Source of the DNA: Chionis minor
Lineage: Eukaryota; Chordata; Aves; Charadriiformes; Chionididae
Assembly (NCBI GenBank): GCA_013398295.1
Contig: VZSF01008512.1
Coordinates: 363,439 to 427,438 of the forward strand
Direction of reading: 5' to 3'
Length of the DNA: 64,000 nucleotides
The notes beneath the pieces were generated by a model. That model had not been told where the DNA came from, searched no databases, and saw nothing but the letters and a program-made list of their open reading frames with translations. Shown here one piece after another: positions 33,804 through 46,200 of this stretch (positions are counted from its first letter, which is position 1; the number at the start of each line of letters is the position of its first letter). The position numbers and the translations under genes were made by a program.

Positions 33804-36800
33804 TTTGGGTAAGTTTATTTTTTTTCTTTCTGAATCACAAGGATTTTCATCCCTTACAATTATGATAATCTATAATAACCAATAATTATCTCTGAAGACT
33901 GCCGAAGTGTAGACAGAATTCATTCTATTTTCAATTAATCCAGTTTGCAAAAGTGTGAAATATGGAACCAGCTAAAATTGTTGTTACCATTTTTTTGATC
34001 TGATGTGGGTTTTTTTGAACTAGACAGAATTAAAGAACGAAGTCCAGATACAGTTTACATTTTCATGCAAAGCGATTCTCGGGGGTGAAAACAGGTGAAT
34101 GAACATCTCTTCAAACAAAGCTGAGTTTAGTAAGTAGTCAGGCTTATTTCTCTATCACGAGGTATTATATCAGCAAACTCAATAGTTATCAAAAACTATT
34201 GTAGATTGGTTATATACTATCAAATGATGTATCTCACTTAGGAATGTGCCAAAATACATATTTTCTCTCATTTTATTCTCAAGGATACCAAGAGACAAAG
34301 CAAGGCAAATGGCAGTGTTTCTTTTCTATTATCAGTAGGCTGCGAAAGACGCTTTTACCACCATGGATTCATGCACTAGTCTCTATTGACTACCAGAGCA
34401 CAAACCCACTGAAATGAGAAACATTCTTTTAAATTTACATTTAGCTACAGGATTGATTTACTTATAGAACTTCCCCTACTGTTTAGAAATAATAAATGAA
34501 GTTGAACGAAACAGCTTGATGTTCAGGAATCAAGCTGAGTTTCCAGTTGCACAAATAGGAATTTTTCACCTTCTCCTCTCCCACTTACTTGCAAATTCAG
34601 CAATAAAATTTCTAAAAACCAGTGAAATATGATGAAGACATAACCCACAATTTAATTTTCACTTCCAAATTCACAGGCCAGAGTTGCAAGAACTTGTTAA
34701 GCTGGTAGTCTTCTACACAGACTTCACATTATTCACTTTATATGCTGAAATAAAATTACCAGAATAGAATTTGTTCCTTTTTTCTTTGAAAGTTATCCTT
34801 GCATTGCATCCCTTCATGAGTCCCTTTATGAGAGAGACTGGTATATACCAGATGCTCTGAAATCTCTCTATATAAACGTGAATTTATCCAAATGACTGTA
34901 GTCCTGGAGGGGGATAAAAGCAAATGCAGTAAAGTAGCAAAAGCACTTCCTGGCATTTAAGACTCACTAGTTCAATAGTAACATCCAGTTCTAAACTGCA
35001 AGGAGGCATCTCCCACTAGCTAAGTCCTTCATCGTGTTCTTTTCCGTAACAAGAAGATTAAAAATTTATTTTAAACTTTAAGAAATGAACGGCAATCACA
35101 TCATAACAAAGCATCATGTGGGGTCATCCTGGCTCTGTCTATCGTGATTTCAACATTAAATTCCTCAGGTCAGTGTAACCAACAAGATTCTTCTTTCCTC
35201 TTACCTTTAAAAAAAATACCGCCACTTAAAAAAACCCTCCATGTAAAAATATTTTTTGGGAGGAATTGTGATAAAGCTTTTACGTCAGCTTTTCGTCCTG
35301 ATTCAATCTGAAATATTTTCCCAGACTGACTCCCTTTTTCTATTGAACTTCAAGTGAATGGTTTCTGGGATGGAGTGAACCACAGTACAAACAAACACAC
35401 AAAGAAGTTTTAAAAGCTTAATTGTAAAAATAATCTCTTTTAAACTTTTTTTTTAATGACTCAGTGTAAATTCTACTGTTCTTTATGTAAGCTATGACTC
35501 CCATTGAGGTCAGGAGCGTAAGTCCCCAAGAGGACGTTAACCAAAACTTCGGTGAAGGAAACTGTTTGTAGATTTTGCAACGCTAGTGTGTTTCATCCTT
35601 CATCAAAGCTCCAAATAGTCCTTAAAATCTTTGCCATTTCCCATAAATCACTTCTACTGACAATACCACATGCACACTATAAAGAAAAAGCCCCATAGTC
35701 GCCGGTGGGAAATACTGTATGTCTTCCTGTGCATTTTAACATGCTTATTAATTTAAGTCATAATCTGCCACGTCTTAGCTGGAATAAAGCATGCAAGTAC
35801 AAAATGGCAATCCATTTTTTCAGACTGACTGCATTTAGTTTTTCATTCCTCAGATTCTTAAAAAGACCTGTGATCATTAGGTTATAGACAACGTAGATGG
35901 AGGTAGGAGTAGGGATCAGAACCAAGAATGTTCTTCCAGAGAGTATCAGGAACACTGGTTTCGCATTTTTTGCCCCAGAGTGATGAAGCACCAAGATACT
36001 AAACAGATGTGGAGAAGAGGGAAGCTTTCTGGCTGAGCAAACAACTGAGCTGATAGCTCAACTTCCTGGAGAAATTTTCAGACATAAATGTCCCAAAATG
36101 AAATGATGTGTTCTTTGGTGGCGGCAGGGAGGGATGGGACGTGACACTCAACCCAAACACCAGCAGGTTGTCTAATTGCATGATAAAATGTCAGGAAACC
36201 AACAGCAGAGAAATCTTATGTCAGATCGGATGGAGTAGTTTGCTTGGGGGAAGTCTCACTGATTTTGAATCTAAATTTGTTCAGGACAAAGTGAAAGGTA
36301 TCACCTCCTCCTCCCCAGTCTATTATTTTTGACTCTTCAAGCCATTCACGTAAGAGAAAATATTTGAAGCGTAAAATAAAGGGAAGAGATTTGGAAGTGA
36401 TCACACTGATTTCATGGCAAGTTGAGGAGTCTGATAAACATTTTGATCTCATGTCTTCACACTTGGACTGACAGGCCATCAGTAAAGTAAAATGGTCTGG
36501 GATGGCAATGAAAGCGCAAAGCGATGCCAAAGCAGCTTTCAGGCTCCATTTTTTCTGGTGAAACACAGACCGAGGTCACTACCGTGACTCACCAGTTCCC
36601 TACAACACTGCTATGGCCTCAGGGCATTCCAGCATGCAGGTGGACCCTGACTTTCTCAGGAAGATCTGTAGACTTAACTCACATCGCAGGGGGTGATCTG
36701 GGAAAATGTTGACCTCTGTCTGGAAGAAGCGACAGCTGGACAAGGCCAGGAGTGAAGCTATGCCCTCTATGTTAAGAGTAAACCAAAGGTTGATTCCCAT

Positions 36801-39800
36801 ATCTGATGACTCAAGGTGGAAGAAAACAGGCAAGAGTGCTGAACTTCCTTACGACGAGCTGGCTAGCTGGCTTCAGTGCCTTAGAATTCCTTTGCTCTTC
36901 TCACAGCGTCACAAATCTGCGAGGTGAAGCATACATGCTGGAAATTTGCAGTTGCATGATAAGCTAATACTCATGAATCCCATTTACTTTCAGCTACATC
37001 ACAAAAAAAAAAAAAAAAATCTTCCAGGAAATATAAACCAAATCTGAATGCTGTATTTAGATAAAAAGATAAAAGGCATCCTATAGACCTTATTTACACC
37101 TGTACTGCCCCAGTGCCGCATTTGTGGGTTCCGGGCTGGCATATGGTACAGCTCAAAGAAAATAAAAAAAGAATACAGATATCCTTGCTGTGTATTTCTA
37201 CGCAAAGATCACTACACCAAATAAATTACGTCTCAAGAGAGCTATGTCTGAGGAAGCTACCATCACATCAGCATCTTGAAGGAAAGGTAAGCTCTTCTGT
37301 GTACATACAAGGAACTGCGGAAGCTGATGATTCTGTTTAGTCGGCCATGTTGTAATTGCTTCTGTAGTAAACATCTGCAGCCTACAACTCCAAGGAGCTA
37401 CCATAGGTAAATAAATTACTAATAATGAATAATTAGGAGCCAGCTAGGAAATGCATCAAAAGCAGAAATATTTCTTAATAAGCCACCTGTCAAAAGTCCA
37501 TGAAATGATCTGCGGTTATAAAGCACACAGGGGCCAGCACAGTTACAACGTGATCAGACATTTCTCTGACTACCTGGTATTCCATCTGTATGTCACCAGC
37601 TTGTACCTCTATCTGTTGTCCAGAGAGAATGCGATGACGGGTCAAAACAAATTCTCAGTTACACCCCTACAATCCCACTGACCTCATGTGCTCGGCATTG
37701 CATGGGTGTAACTGAGAAGAGAACATGACCCATTATACCCTGCACCCAGTGATGAAATTGAGCTACCACACCAAAAAGGTCAGGATCTAGCAAGGGATTA
37801 TGGAAATTTAGCCAAGTAAAGGTGAATAAGCAACAAGGCTTTTTTTTATTAAAAAAAAATAAAAATATAACCCATCATGAGTGAATGTTCACCTTTCTTT
37901 TGCAGAGTCTAGAATAAAACTTCTAAAGATTCTTGCTGCATTCTCTCTTTCATAGCATTCATGTTCATAATTAACACCTTTGTAGTGCCAAAATTGAGAT
38001 GTTTTCTACCCAAATGTCAGCAATTAAAAAAAGAAGAAGGAAATTGAAGAATTATATATTTACTGATAATATATCACACTAAAACGTGTTTTGTGCTCTT
38101 ATATGCTGCCTGCAACCTAGAACTTTGCATGACTGTATGTCAGACATACCTGAAAGACACTCTGGGTGAGCTGTGTGCTGAAGTGGGATACAAATTTTGT
38201 ATCCGTGTTAGTTTTCAAAGGACAACTTTAGTATTTTAATGTGGCTTGATTTTAATCTAAAGTGACCATACAAGCCACTATTAAAAAAATTTGGTGGTAC
38301 AACTTTCAGTTAATGTGCATATAGGGTAGTGCATTGAAACTCTCTTATGTTCCTTTTTTGTTTATACTGCTGAAAGAGGCTGTTGAACAGGAGGAGCCAA
38401 AGTTTGAACTAGTCCTTGTATCTATGTTCCAGTTGCCAGTGAATCAGAAACAAACAAGCAACCTGAGAAGTTCAGTTTTCCTTGGAGAAAGCTCTGTGTA
38501 TTTGAAGGGAGGAGTTGCACATGTTAGTTGTAAACAGGCACTGGCCATGTCTAAAGAGCAAAACGCAGCAGAACATCTGAAGCACAACACAGCACATGTG
38601 AAGCACAACGCCAACAGTCTTCAAACTAGCCCGAGGTACCTGGGCTTGCCTACGGAAAAAGCATTAGCTTGGAAACACATTTTGCCAACTGTGGTTTCAC
38701 AAAGGTATTGTTCCACCCACGTAAATGAGTTCTTTACAGAATACATCAGACGTGCAGAGCAATGCTGTTGAAGATAGCTTGGAGGTCTGAGTGCTGGCTT
38801 TCACTTAGCGGCTGAAGACACGTTCTCCAACTTGGGAGTGGAAGGCAACAGTTAGGCAACAAGAAACATTATGAACTTGGCCCAATGATAATCAAATGGT
38901 ATGGCTGATTTTATTTTTCCTCTAGAAAAATGCCAACAAAAACTCAATTATATATGCTACAGTATACTCAAAGTTTGCCTTTATCAAACTCATTTTAATC
39001 TAGGTAATTTAATGTCGTGCTTTTGTGTCAGAAATGTCTCATTCATTGGAATGAAATGTGGTAGGTCTTTGCACTGACCTATTGCCTGCATTCTTTATTA
39101 GCTAAGCTGTAACTTCTAGAAATTTCCTACTTTGTATTTCATTGTTCAAAGATAAGTATTCCATGACCAGACAAGACATGACCATTAGAAAAGCAAATTT
39201 TAAAGCTAACTACACCCAATCCTCTGTAGAAGTGCTGTAACAAATGTACCTGTGTGGGGTTTTTTATATAGCCATTTCACCTATACTCCATTACACTTCA
39301 GTATTTAATTAAAGGGGAGTGAAGAAGCTGCATGTGGACAGTATGCATTTGTTCACATTTCAAAACCACATTTGTGAACTTCCAACAACATGTGTGTTTG
39401 CAGTCATTAGGACAGCAATATTTAGATGTACAAACAGCTAAGAACCAAAGTAATACCGCCTGGCTTCTGACAATCTCATCCAACTATTCATTGCTTTAGA
39501 ACCCAGGCTGCAGTTGACAGCTCTGTTGAGGATAGTGGAGATCACACCCAGTTGTGATGACTTCCATTAAGACCTCAGTAGTGAAATGCTAAGTGGTGAA
39601 AGGCACGTGAAAGTCAATGCAGATACATGTGATACACATGAGGAAAAGCAAACTTATTTTCATCTGTACAGTGATAATCTCTGAGTTGGTTGCTGTTGTC
39701 CTGGAATGGCATTTTGGGTGAGAGAGAGAGCTCTGTAAACATCAGTTCTATATCCACCAGCAAAATAAAAGCAATCAGAGCATTCAAAATTAGAGGGAAG

Positions 39801-40054
39801 GAGTTATGGACAAAAAGTAAAACCTTATTCTGACACTGTATAAATCCATGGTAATCAAAAGTTTAAAACTCCAAGTACATCTGGTCCTCTATCTTCAATA
39901 ATAGCAGAACAGGAAGAATTACAGGGAACAATGACAAGGTCAATTAAATGTTGGCATGAGGAATAACTAAACATTACAATTCTTGAAACTGGAAGAAAAC
40001 AATATAAGGCAGCAGGAAGGTAACTAACATCCATTTTGTCATGCCTGGTGAGGA
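33804..40054. other. Unique AT-rich DNA, no gene recognised
   Basis: Holds an A17 run (37003-37019) and scattered short open frames. The longest, 145 codons at 38334-38771, begins with a short hydrophobic stretch but has no recognisable domain (see findings). No exon or repeat family could be supported. Confidence 0.55.
38334..38771 (+). other. Unrecognised 145-codon open frame
   Basis: The frame begins MKLSYVPFLFILL, which resembles a weak signal peptide, and continues into a hydrophilic, His/Lys/Gln-containing sequence with no motif I recognise. Flanking DNA is ordinary AT-rich sequence, and no promoter or splice context stands out. In 64 kb of vertebrate DNA a few open frames of this length are expected by chance. 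I list it for completeness, not as a gene call. Confidence 0.12.
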
Positions 40055-40200
40055 ACAGTCGTCATCTTTTCGACTACAACATGAGAGGGCACCAAATGAA
40101 ACTTGTTTGCTCGCAGGTTCAACAGGTCGAAGGAGACAGGTCCTTACAAAACACATAGACAAGCTATGGAACTCCTTACCACAAGACGCAGCATAGGCTG
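40055..40200 (+). mobile_element. Ancient CR1 fragment (ORF2 C-terminal region)
   Basis: The block caccaaatgaaactt...ggttcaacaggtcgaaggagac...gctatggaactccttaccaca can be read as MKL-----F---K followed by KLWNSLPQDAA, with frame breaks. It corresponds to the C-terminal part of older CR1 ORF2 (the 'NSLP' block is the equivalent of NRLPREVV). It is highly degraded. Confidence 0.55.
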
Positions 40201-43200
40201 AAGTTTTATGTGGACACAAGAAAACAGTATATTCCTGGAAGAAGTAAAACACCAAAAGTTAAAGAAAACAAACACCACACCTGCTTTAAGAAGTCTCCAA
40301 AACACAGGTTGCTGGAACAGTGTTCTGGAATAGGATAGTATGTGTTTTCCACTATTCGTTCTTTAAAAGCCTGTGGTGTGAGGTTACCAAATGCCACTGG
40401 CCAACACCAAGCGCTAATCCAAGCAGATTGTATTAACTTGATCTCCTTTGTTGAACTGTTTGTGGACTCCAATGGATTTGTGCTCTGTTCTTTCCTATTA
40501 TGAGAAAGAACATGTCAAATCTTCCTCAATGCCAGATTTATCGCATGCTCATTAATTCCATTCTTTACTGAGCAAATAAAGACATCAGGCTTCCTGGTTT
40601 GGATATCCCCTGAAATCCTTTTAAAAACTAGGGATACGTTAGCCACATTTCAGTACCCTGAACTCAGTCCTCTTGCTCTAACAGCTCAAACAACTTAATC
40701 ATCAAGCTAGATTACAGAACAGACATCTTGCACAAACACCATTTTACCTGGTCATACTACACCCTTTCTACCAGCACTTCATATTAAGATAGATCTTTTC
40801 ATTAATCCTCTATAAAGAGGGTTTCAGTGTGGAAATCAACCTCTATCTCTTTTGCAGCTGAGCATACCTTTTGAACTTCTACTGGCTGTATAAAATTTTG
40901 GTCCTACGAACTCCCTAGCAGTCTTGGTCATACTGATGTATTCAAAGAGGGAATATTTATTACATTTATTACATTTTTTGTTTCTTTAAAATTGTTCAAA
41001 GTCTTGGTAAGGTTCAGCTGTACAACTGCTTATTTTGAACCTTGGCAGTTAAGATCCCCAGCTGCTTCTTCCCAGACCCATGCCTAGATTCATCCTCTTC
41101 TGGAAAGTTAAATTGACACAGGAATCTACTTATTTTAAAAACCAATGTGCGTTACACAAAAAGCAGAGAAGGAAAAATAATCCCAGATGCAGATTATCCC
41201 TAATAATTTGTTATTCCTTAAGGAAGAATGAGTCTATTTTAGACTGTAAACTTATTACTGTTTACCTGACAGATCACCTACTTTTTGTTATATACATACA
41301 TTTCACAAGACAGAGTAGAACAAGTCTGAGCCACTGAGTTGCACAGCTGTGAACCAGGCAGACAGACCCAAAAATTTTAATTTAGTACATGCTGTTCTCT
41401 TCTCCTTGTTTCCCTGATCTGAGGATTCAAAAGAAGCATTTTTCCTCACTCGCTTCATTTGCTACTAATTTCACTGTCCAAAAGTTGGGATTTCAGCTCG
41501 CTGTTGACCATGAACTTCATTGGAGAAAAAGAAAACACAAATTTATGGAAGAAAAGGTCCTCTTCTCATGATACATACTAGGATACACATTCAAAAGCAT
41601 AGAGCTGGCTCCCTTACAGACAATATCCTTATTTTTACAGGCTGCAATCAAAACATCTACAGCCGACATCACAGCCTTCAGTCTCAAATTAATCTCAATT
41701 CAGCAGGTAAAAAGAGTTTGCTAAGAGATACTACCAACAGAATGCACCAAAAGATTTGCAGCCAGAGAATGAAGACCCAGTCTGGGCTTCATGGTCCACG
41801 CTTTGCCATGAAAAGGATGCAGTCAGCAATGCAAACCTCTTCCTCTGTCAACCTCGTGCAGCTGGTGAAGAGAAAGTGGTAAAGAGGCGAATGGGATTAC
41901 GGAGCACAGAAGGAGGCTTTCCCTGGGTGGTCCTTCCTAAGAAGCAGGAAAGGGCCCTCATTCACTGGTGCCTAACGCATTCTGATGCACAGAGGGAGGA
42001 AGGCAGGGTCTGAACACACCCTGAATGTAAATTGTCTATAGATATTCCGATGCTAAAAACAAGCTGCAGTGAGGAAGCGCTGACGCTGCCGAGATAGCGC
42101 CTAACAGCAACATCCAAGGAATGGCAGGAAACAGGCAAGAAGTTTGCTTTGCTCCTTGAGGAGCAAAGATGCAAGTGTCCACCTGGGAGGAGAGGAGGGA
42201 CAAACAGGGAAGAGCCCAGCGGCACTGAGCCTGGCTCTCTCTCCCCCTCCCCAGCACTAATTAGCTCATCGCCAGCAGCTCTCAGAAATGACACCTCGTG
42301 ATATTCCCAACAAGCTGATTTTCTCACAGGCTCTCAAAGCCTCAGCAGATAATCCCCACAGCCCCTTTCTGTCTGTCCAAAGGATAACTGCAAGCTGTAA
42401 AGTCAACGTTATGACACAGCGCCCAATAAGAAATCCACTCCTTATTTCAGTTATTGTCCCATGATTGCAGGCTACCGCTGCCACCTTCTAAAGTTTTAGC
42501 TCAAAGTGGTTTTGGTTATTTTATTTACCCTGTGTTGCAGACACACATTTACAGACTTTACCGTCAGTTTCGAATGTGAGTGCTTTAAGAATAACTACAA
42601 ATGTTGTCACAGACCCTTGAGCAGGCACCAGATGATGATGGTGAGTGCTTATGTACGTATTATCATTCACATTATTTTAAATGTACATGTACATCTTCAT
42701 ATAGAGTTTTAGACTCTTTCCTTGCAGTATTAAATACTGCCTGTGACCTGTGAAACAGAAGTGGAAAGAGTAAGACGTGTAGTCTTACTTGTCACCGCTC
42801 ATTCATTATTCCCTCCTTCCCAGTGACTTCTTAGCTAATTCCTTGGAATTGTCACAGATGCTGTGTCATCTGGCCCACAGGAGAAAGTAGGTCATAGCAA
42901 AGATTTTAAGGAGAGCTATTCAAGACTTTAAGGATTACTACCCTGTGTAAAAGACAATAGAGGACAAAACCTAAATGAACCCAAAGTATTAAAGTACTAA
43001 TGAATGAAAACATGCGTCTGTTCATTTGTCTTAATTTTCATATCATTTGAAACTTTTTTTCTGATTTGCCATTACAGCATGTCCAAGCACACAAGAGAGA
43101 GGATTCACACCTCCTGATAGGCAGGCTTGGCAAGAGCGTTACTGAACATATAATTTCTTCCTAATTTCTCATTACTGCTTCACTTTTTGTAGACTGTACA

Positions 43201-46200
43201 ACGCACTGTCAACCTGCAGACATGTCAGACATAAAATTTGATATGTCACAGCAAATTCAGACTCCAGCTCTTTCACGCTTTGCCTTTAATTCAGTAAGTG
43301 TCTCCTCTATCAGTACTGAAACACTTTCTGAAAATTAGGATAACTCATTAAAAATTGTGCCCAATCTTCGTAACACTCTTCTAGGGATTGCAGCATTCTC
43401 AAGTTATATTCAGTCTAATAAATTTGGTAGATGCCAGGATAAAACTACACTTCAGCATGTTTTACCACATTATTACAATGGGACCTAGAATTTGAATCTA
43501 GCGTTCTTGCAATCATGACAGATTTACAATAGTTTTCACGTAATAAACTAGATGGGTATGATAACATCTGTATAGCTGCTAGAGCTATACTGCATTAACT
43601 GTACTTTAACCATAGCTTTATGATTTAAAAAATATGGATTTGGGCCAGTGTTTTATTGGGTTGCCTTGCTCAAACGTGCTCTCCATGGCAAAACAGTCAT
43701 TTTTTTTCTGTTCCAGCTCCTGGAACTGTAACACGAACAGGAAATACTACATTCATTTACAACCACACAGGGCAATATGCCAGAAGTTTGTCTGTTCTCT
43801 CTCTCTGGAGTCCAGTCCACTGAAAGGTGAATCTGCTTATCTTACATATGGTCCAGACGGCCACAGTTGCTGGCAAAATTCAGTGATGCTTAATGAGTGA
43901 GCTGTGCTTCCAAGAAACAGACAAAGGCTGAGAGCCTGGAACTGGCCAGTTTTCAGGTCTCTCACAATGTTGCATCATCCTAAAGAAACCCTGCAGCATA
44001 AGTGGGATTAGAGACTGCGCATGAGAGGTCTCATCTGCCAAAACTACAATGAATATATACAGACTTGGAGAAAACATTTCGACCTATTAAAACCAGATGT
44101 TCCCATTCACCCCTCAGGCTTATGCATTGTTCCACCTGTATCTCAAGGTGAAGGAGATAATTCTGCTGGTTTTCTCTCATTTATATGGGTATCTGCTTTC
44201 CAGCCTGAAGAGCCTATTCAGGCTTCCTTCCAATATGCTGTATTAAGATGTGCAGTTACATGAATATCAGATTGGTGGTCCAGACATGTCAGATTTCACA
44301 GACAAGCAAGAAGTGAGCTACCATTTGACGAGAAAGAGAAAAGTGGAAATGCATGACTTTAACTTAAATCAGCTTTTATCTTTGCCATACCATGGCATGA
44401 ATGATACGGCACACTCAGGGTGGTGTTTGTGGGGCCAAGTGGAATCCCACTGAGAAGAATTTTGTGACTGACGGGCATAAAATGAAGTCAAAATCTTTTT
44501 CCTGGCCTTTAGCAAGAGATGGTTTGATGGACAAATAAACCATCATAACCAACCAGAGTAAAGTGCACGCCTTTAATACTAGGACAAAACCGAAACTTGG
44601 GTGGAAAAAAAAGGGTCTGGTAATTAACCTTTCTCCTAGGCTCTTGAAAACCAATGCTCAGTTTCCTGCTCCATCCCAGATTTCCTGCATGATTCTTAGC
44701 ACATCATTTGTTCCAGATCAACAAGCACCAAGCTTTGCATCCATTTCTTTGAGCTTCAGTGCCCGTATATATGCATGAATTCTACTACTGACGGAAGAAG
44801 AGGAGTGAAAGTAAGGACTGGCACCAGAACTCTCTCCCTTTCTTCCCACCTAATGCCAACACCACCAGGCTGGAGTCAGATCCTTTGCTGTTCTCCTTAC
44901 AGCTCCTTGTAGCTGGTACTGCCCACCACGGCACCAGGGGCATCAAGATGTAGCAGCCTGTGATTTCAGGCTGGAGGCAAAAACCAGCTCATGAGCAGTA
45001 ATGTAATGTTGCAATCCAGTTAAAGAAAATACTGCAGTAGTGTCACGTTTGTTACGAGAATGGCGTCTCTTGCCACTTATCAGAAGGACACTCTGGGCTT
45101 TCTTCTTATTATTTGGCCCTAAACAAAGCCACCTGCGTGATTGGGTAGGATTTAAAACCAGAAATGAATTCTGCAGCAAGTCTGGCCCTGACATGAACTT
45201 GAACAGAAAACGTAGCATTGACTCCTGCAAAGTGACCCAGCCAGTGGGAACGCTGCTCCACGGGAAATCTGGACCAGCCCTGGGAATATTAGGAAATCAT
45301 GGACAACTAAGATATTGATGTGTTGAAAATGTGTTTTATGTTGTAGTGCATCCATCTTCTGAAAAATAAATACATAAAAAACAAAAGCAAACTTAAAACG
45401 CTTCCGAGTATTTGCCTTCAGATCAGCAATCCTGACTTGAAATATGACCGGATCAGGAGATAATTTTTTTATATTTTTCAATAGGTAATTTTATTTGAAA
45501 TGTATTCCCAGTTCATGTCATGGCTTTTCAAGATATTTTTGCCAGTTTCTAACTATCTGTACAAGATTTTCTTCATTCTTTCTCACTTCCAACCGATACT
45601 TGAGGAAAGATTTAATTAGATATAAAAAAGATAAAATTAATTGTGTAATTTGAAATACCTTTGAGTAAATGTTATTTTGCTGAATTCTGAACATGATGCT
45701 TTACTTAATACACTTCTAATTGACAACAGTGGTACCAGATAACATTAAGAAATAGTGAATGATAGATGATGTTACCTTTTTTTCCCCCTAATGTCTGCCA
45801 CTCTAAGCTTTTCCTCCCCAAATCTTCCTTAGAGATTTGAAACAACCAACCTAGCCACTACTGCCTTTGGACTGTCTGAAAATCCTTCATCATTCAAGGA
45901 CCTTTGTTTCTGAAGCCAGTTTCTGAAGTGTCCTCTTGATCTTTATCAGGATTCTCTTGGAACTGGGTACCTGTTGTGAGCTGCAATTAAATGCATCACT
46001 GATCCAGGCAAGTCCAGAGATCACAATGCAATTTGGCCAGAATGAATCCTGAAGATGCACTCTTGTGTATGTATTTTACATGGGTTTCTCCACTAGGGAT
46101 ATTTTTGTACATAGCTGAATAGTCTGAACGGACACTTGAAGGGATATTTTGTGTGCACACTGACAGACAACCCAACCTCTCCAGGCAAGCCACTCCTGAG

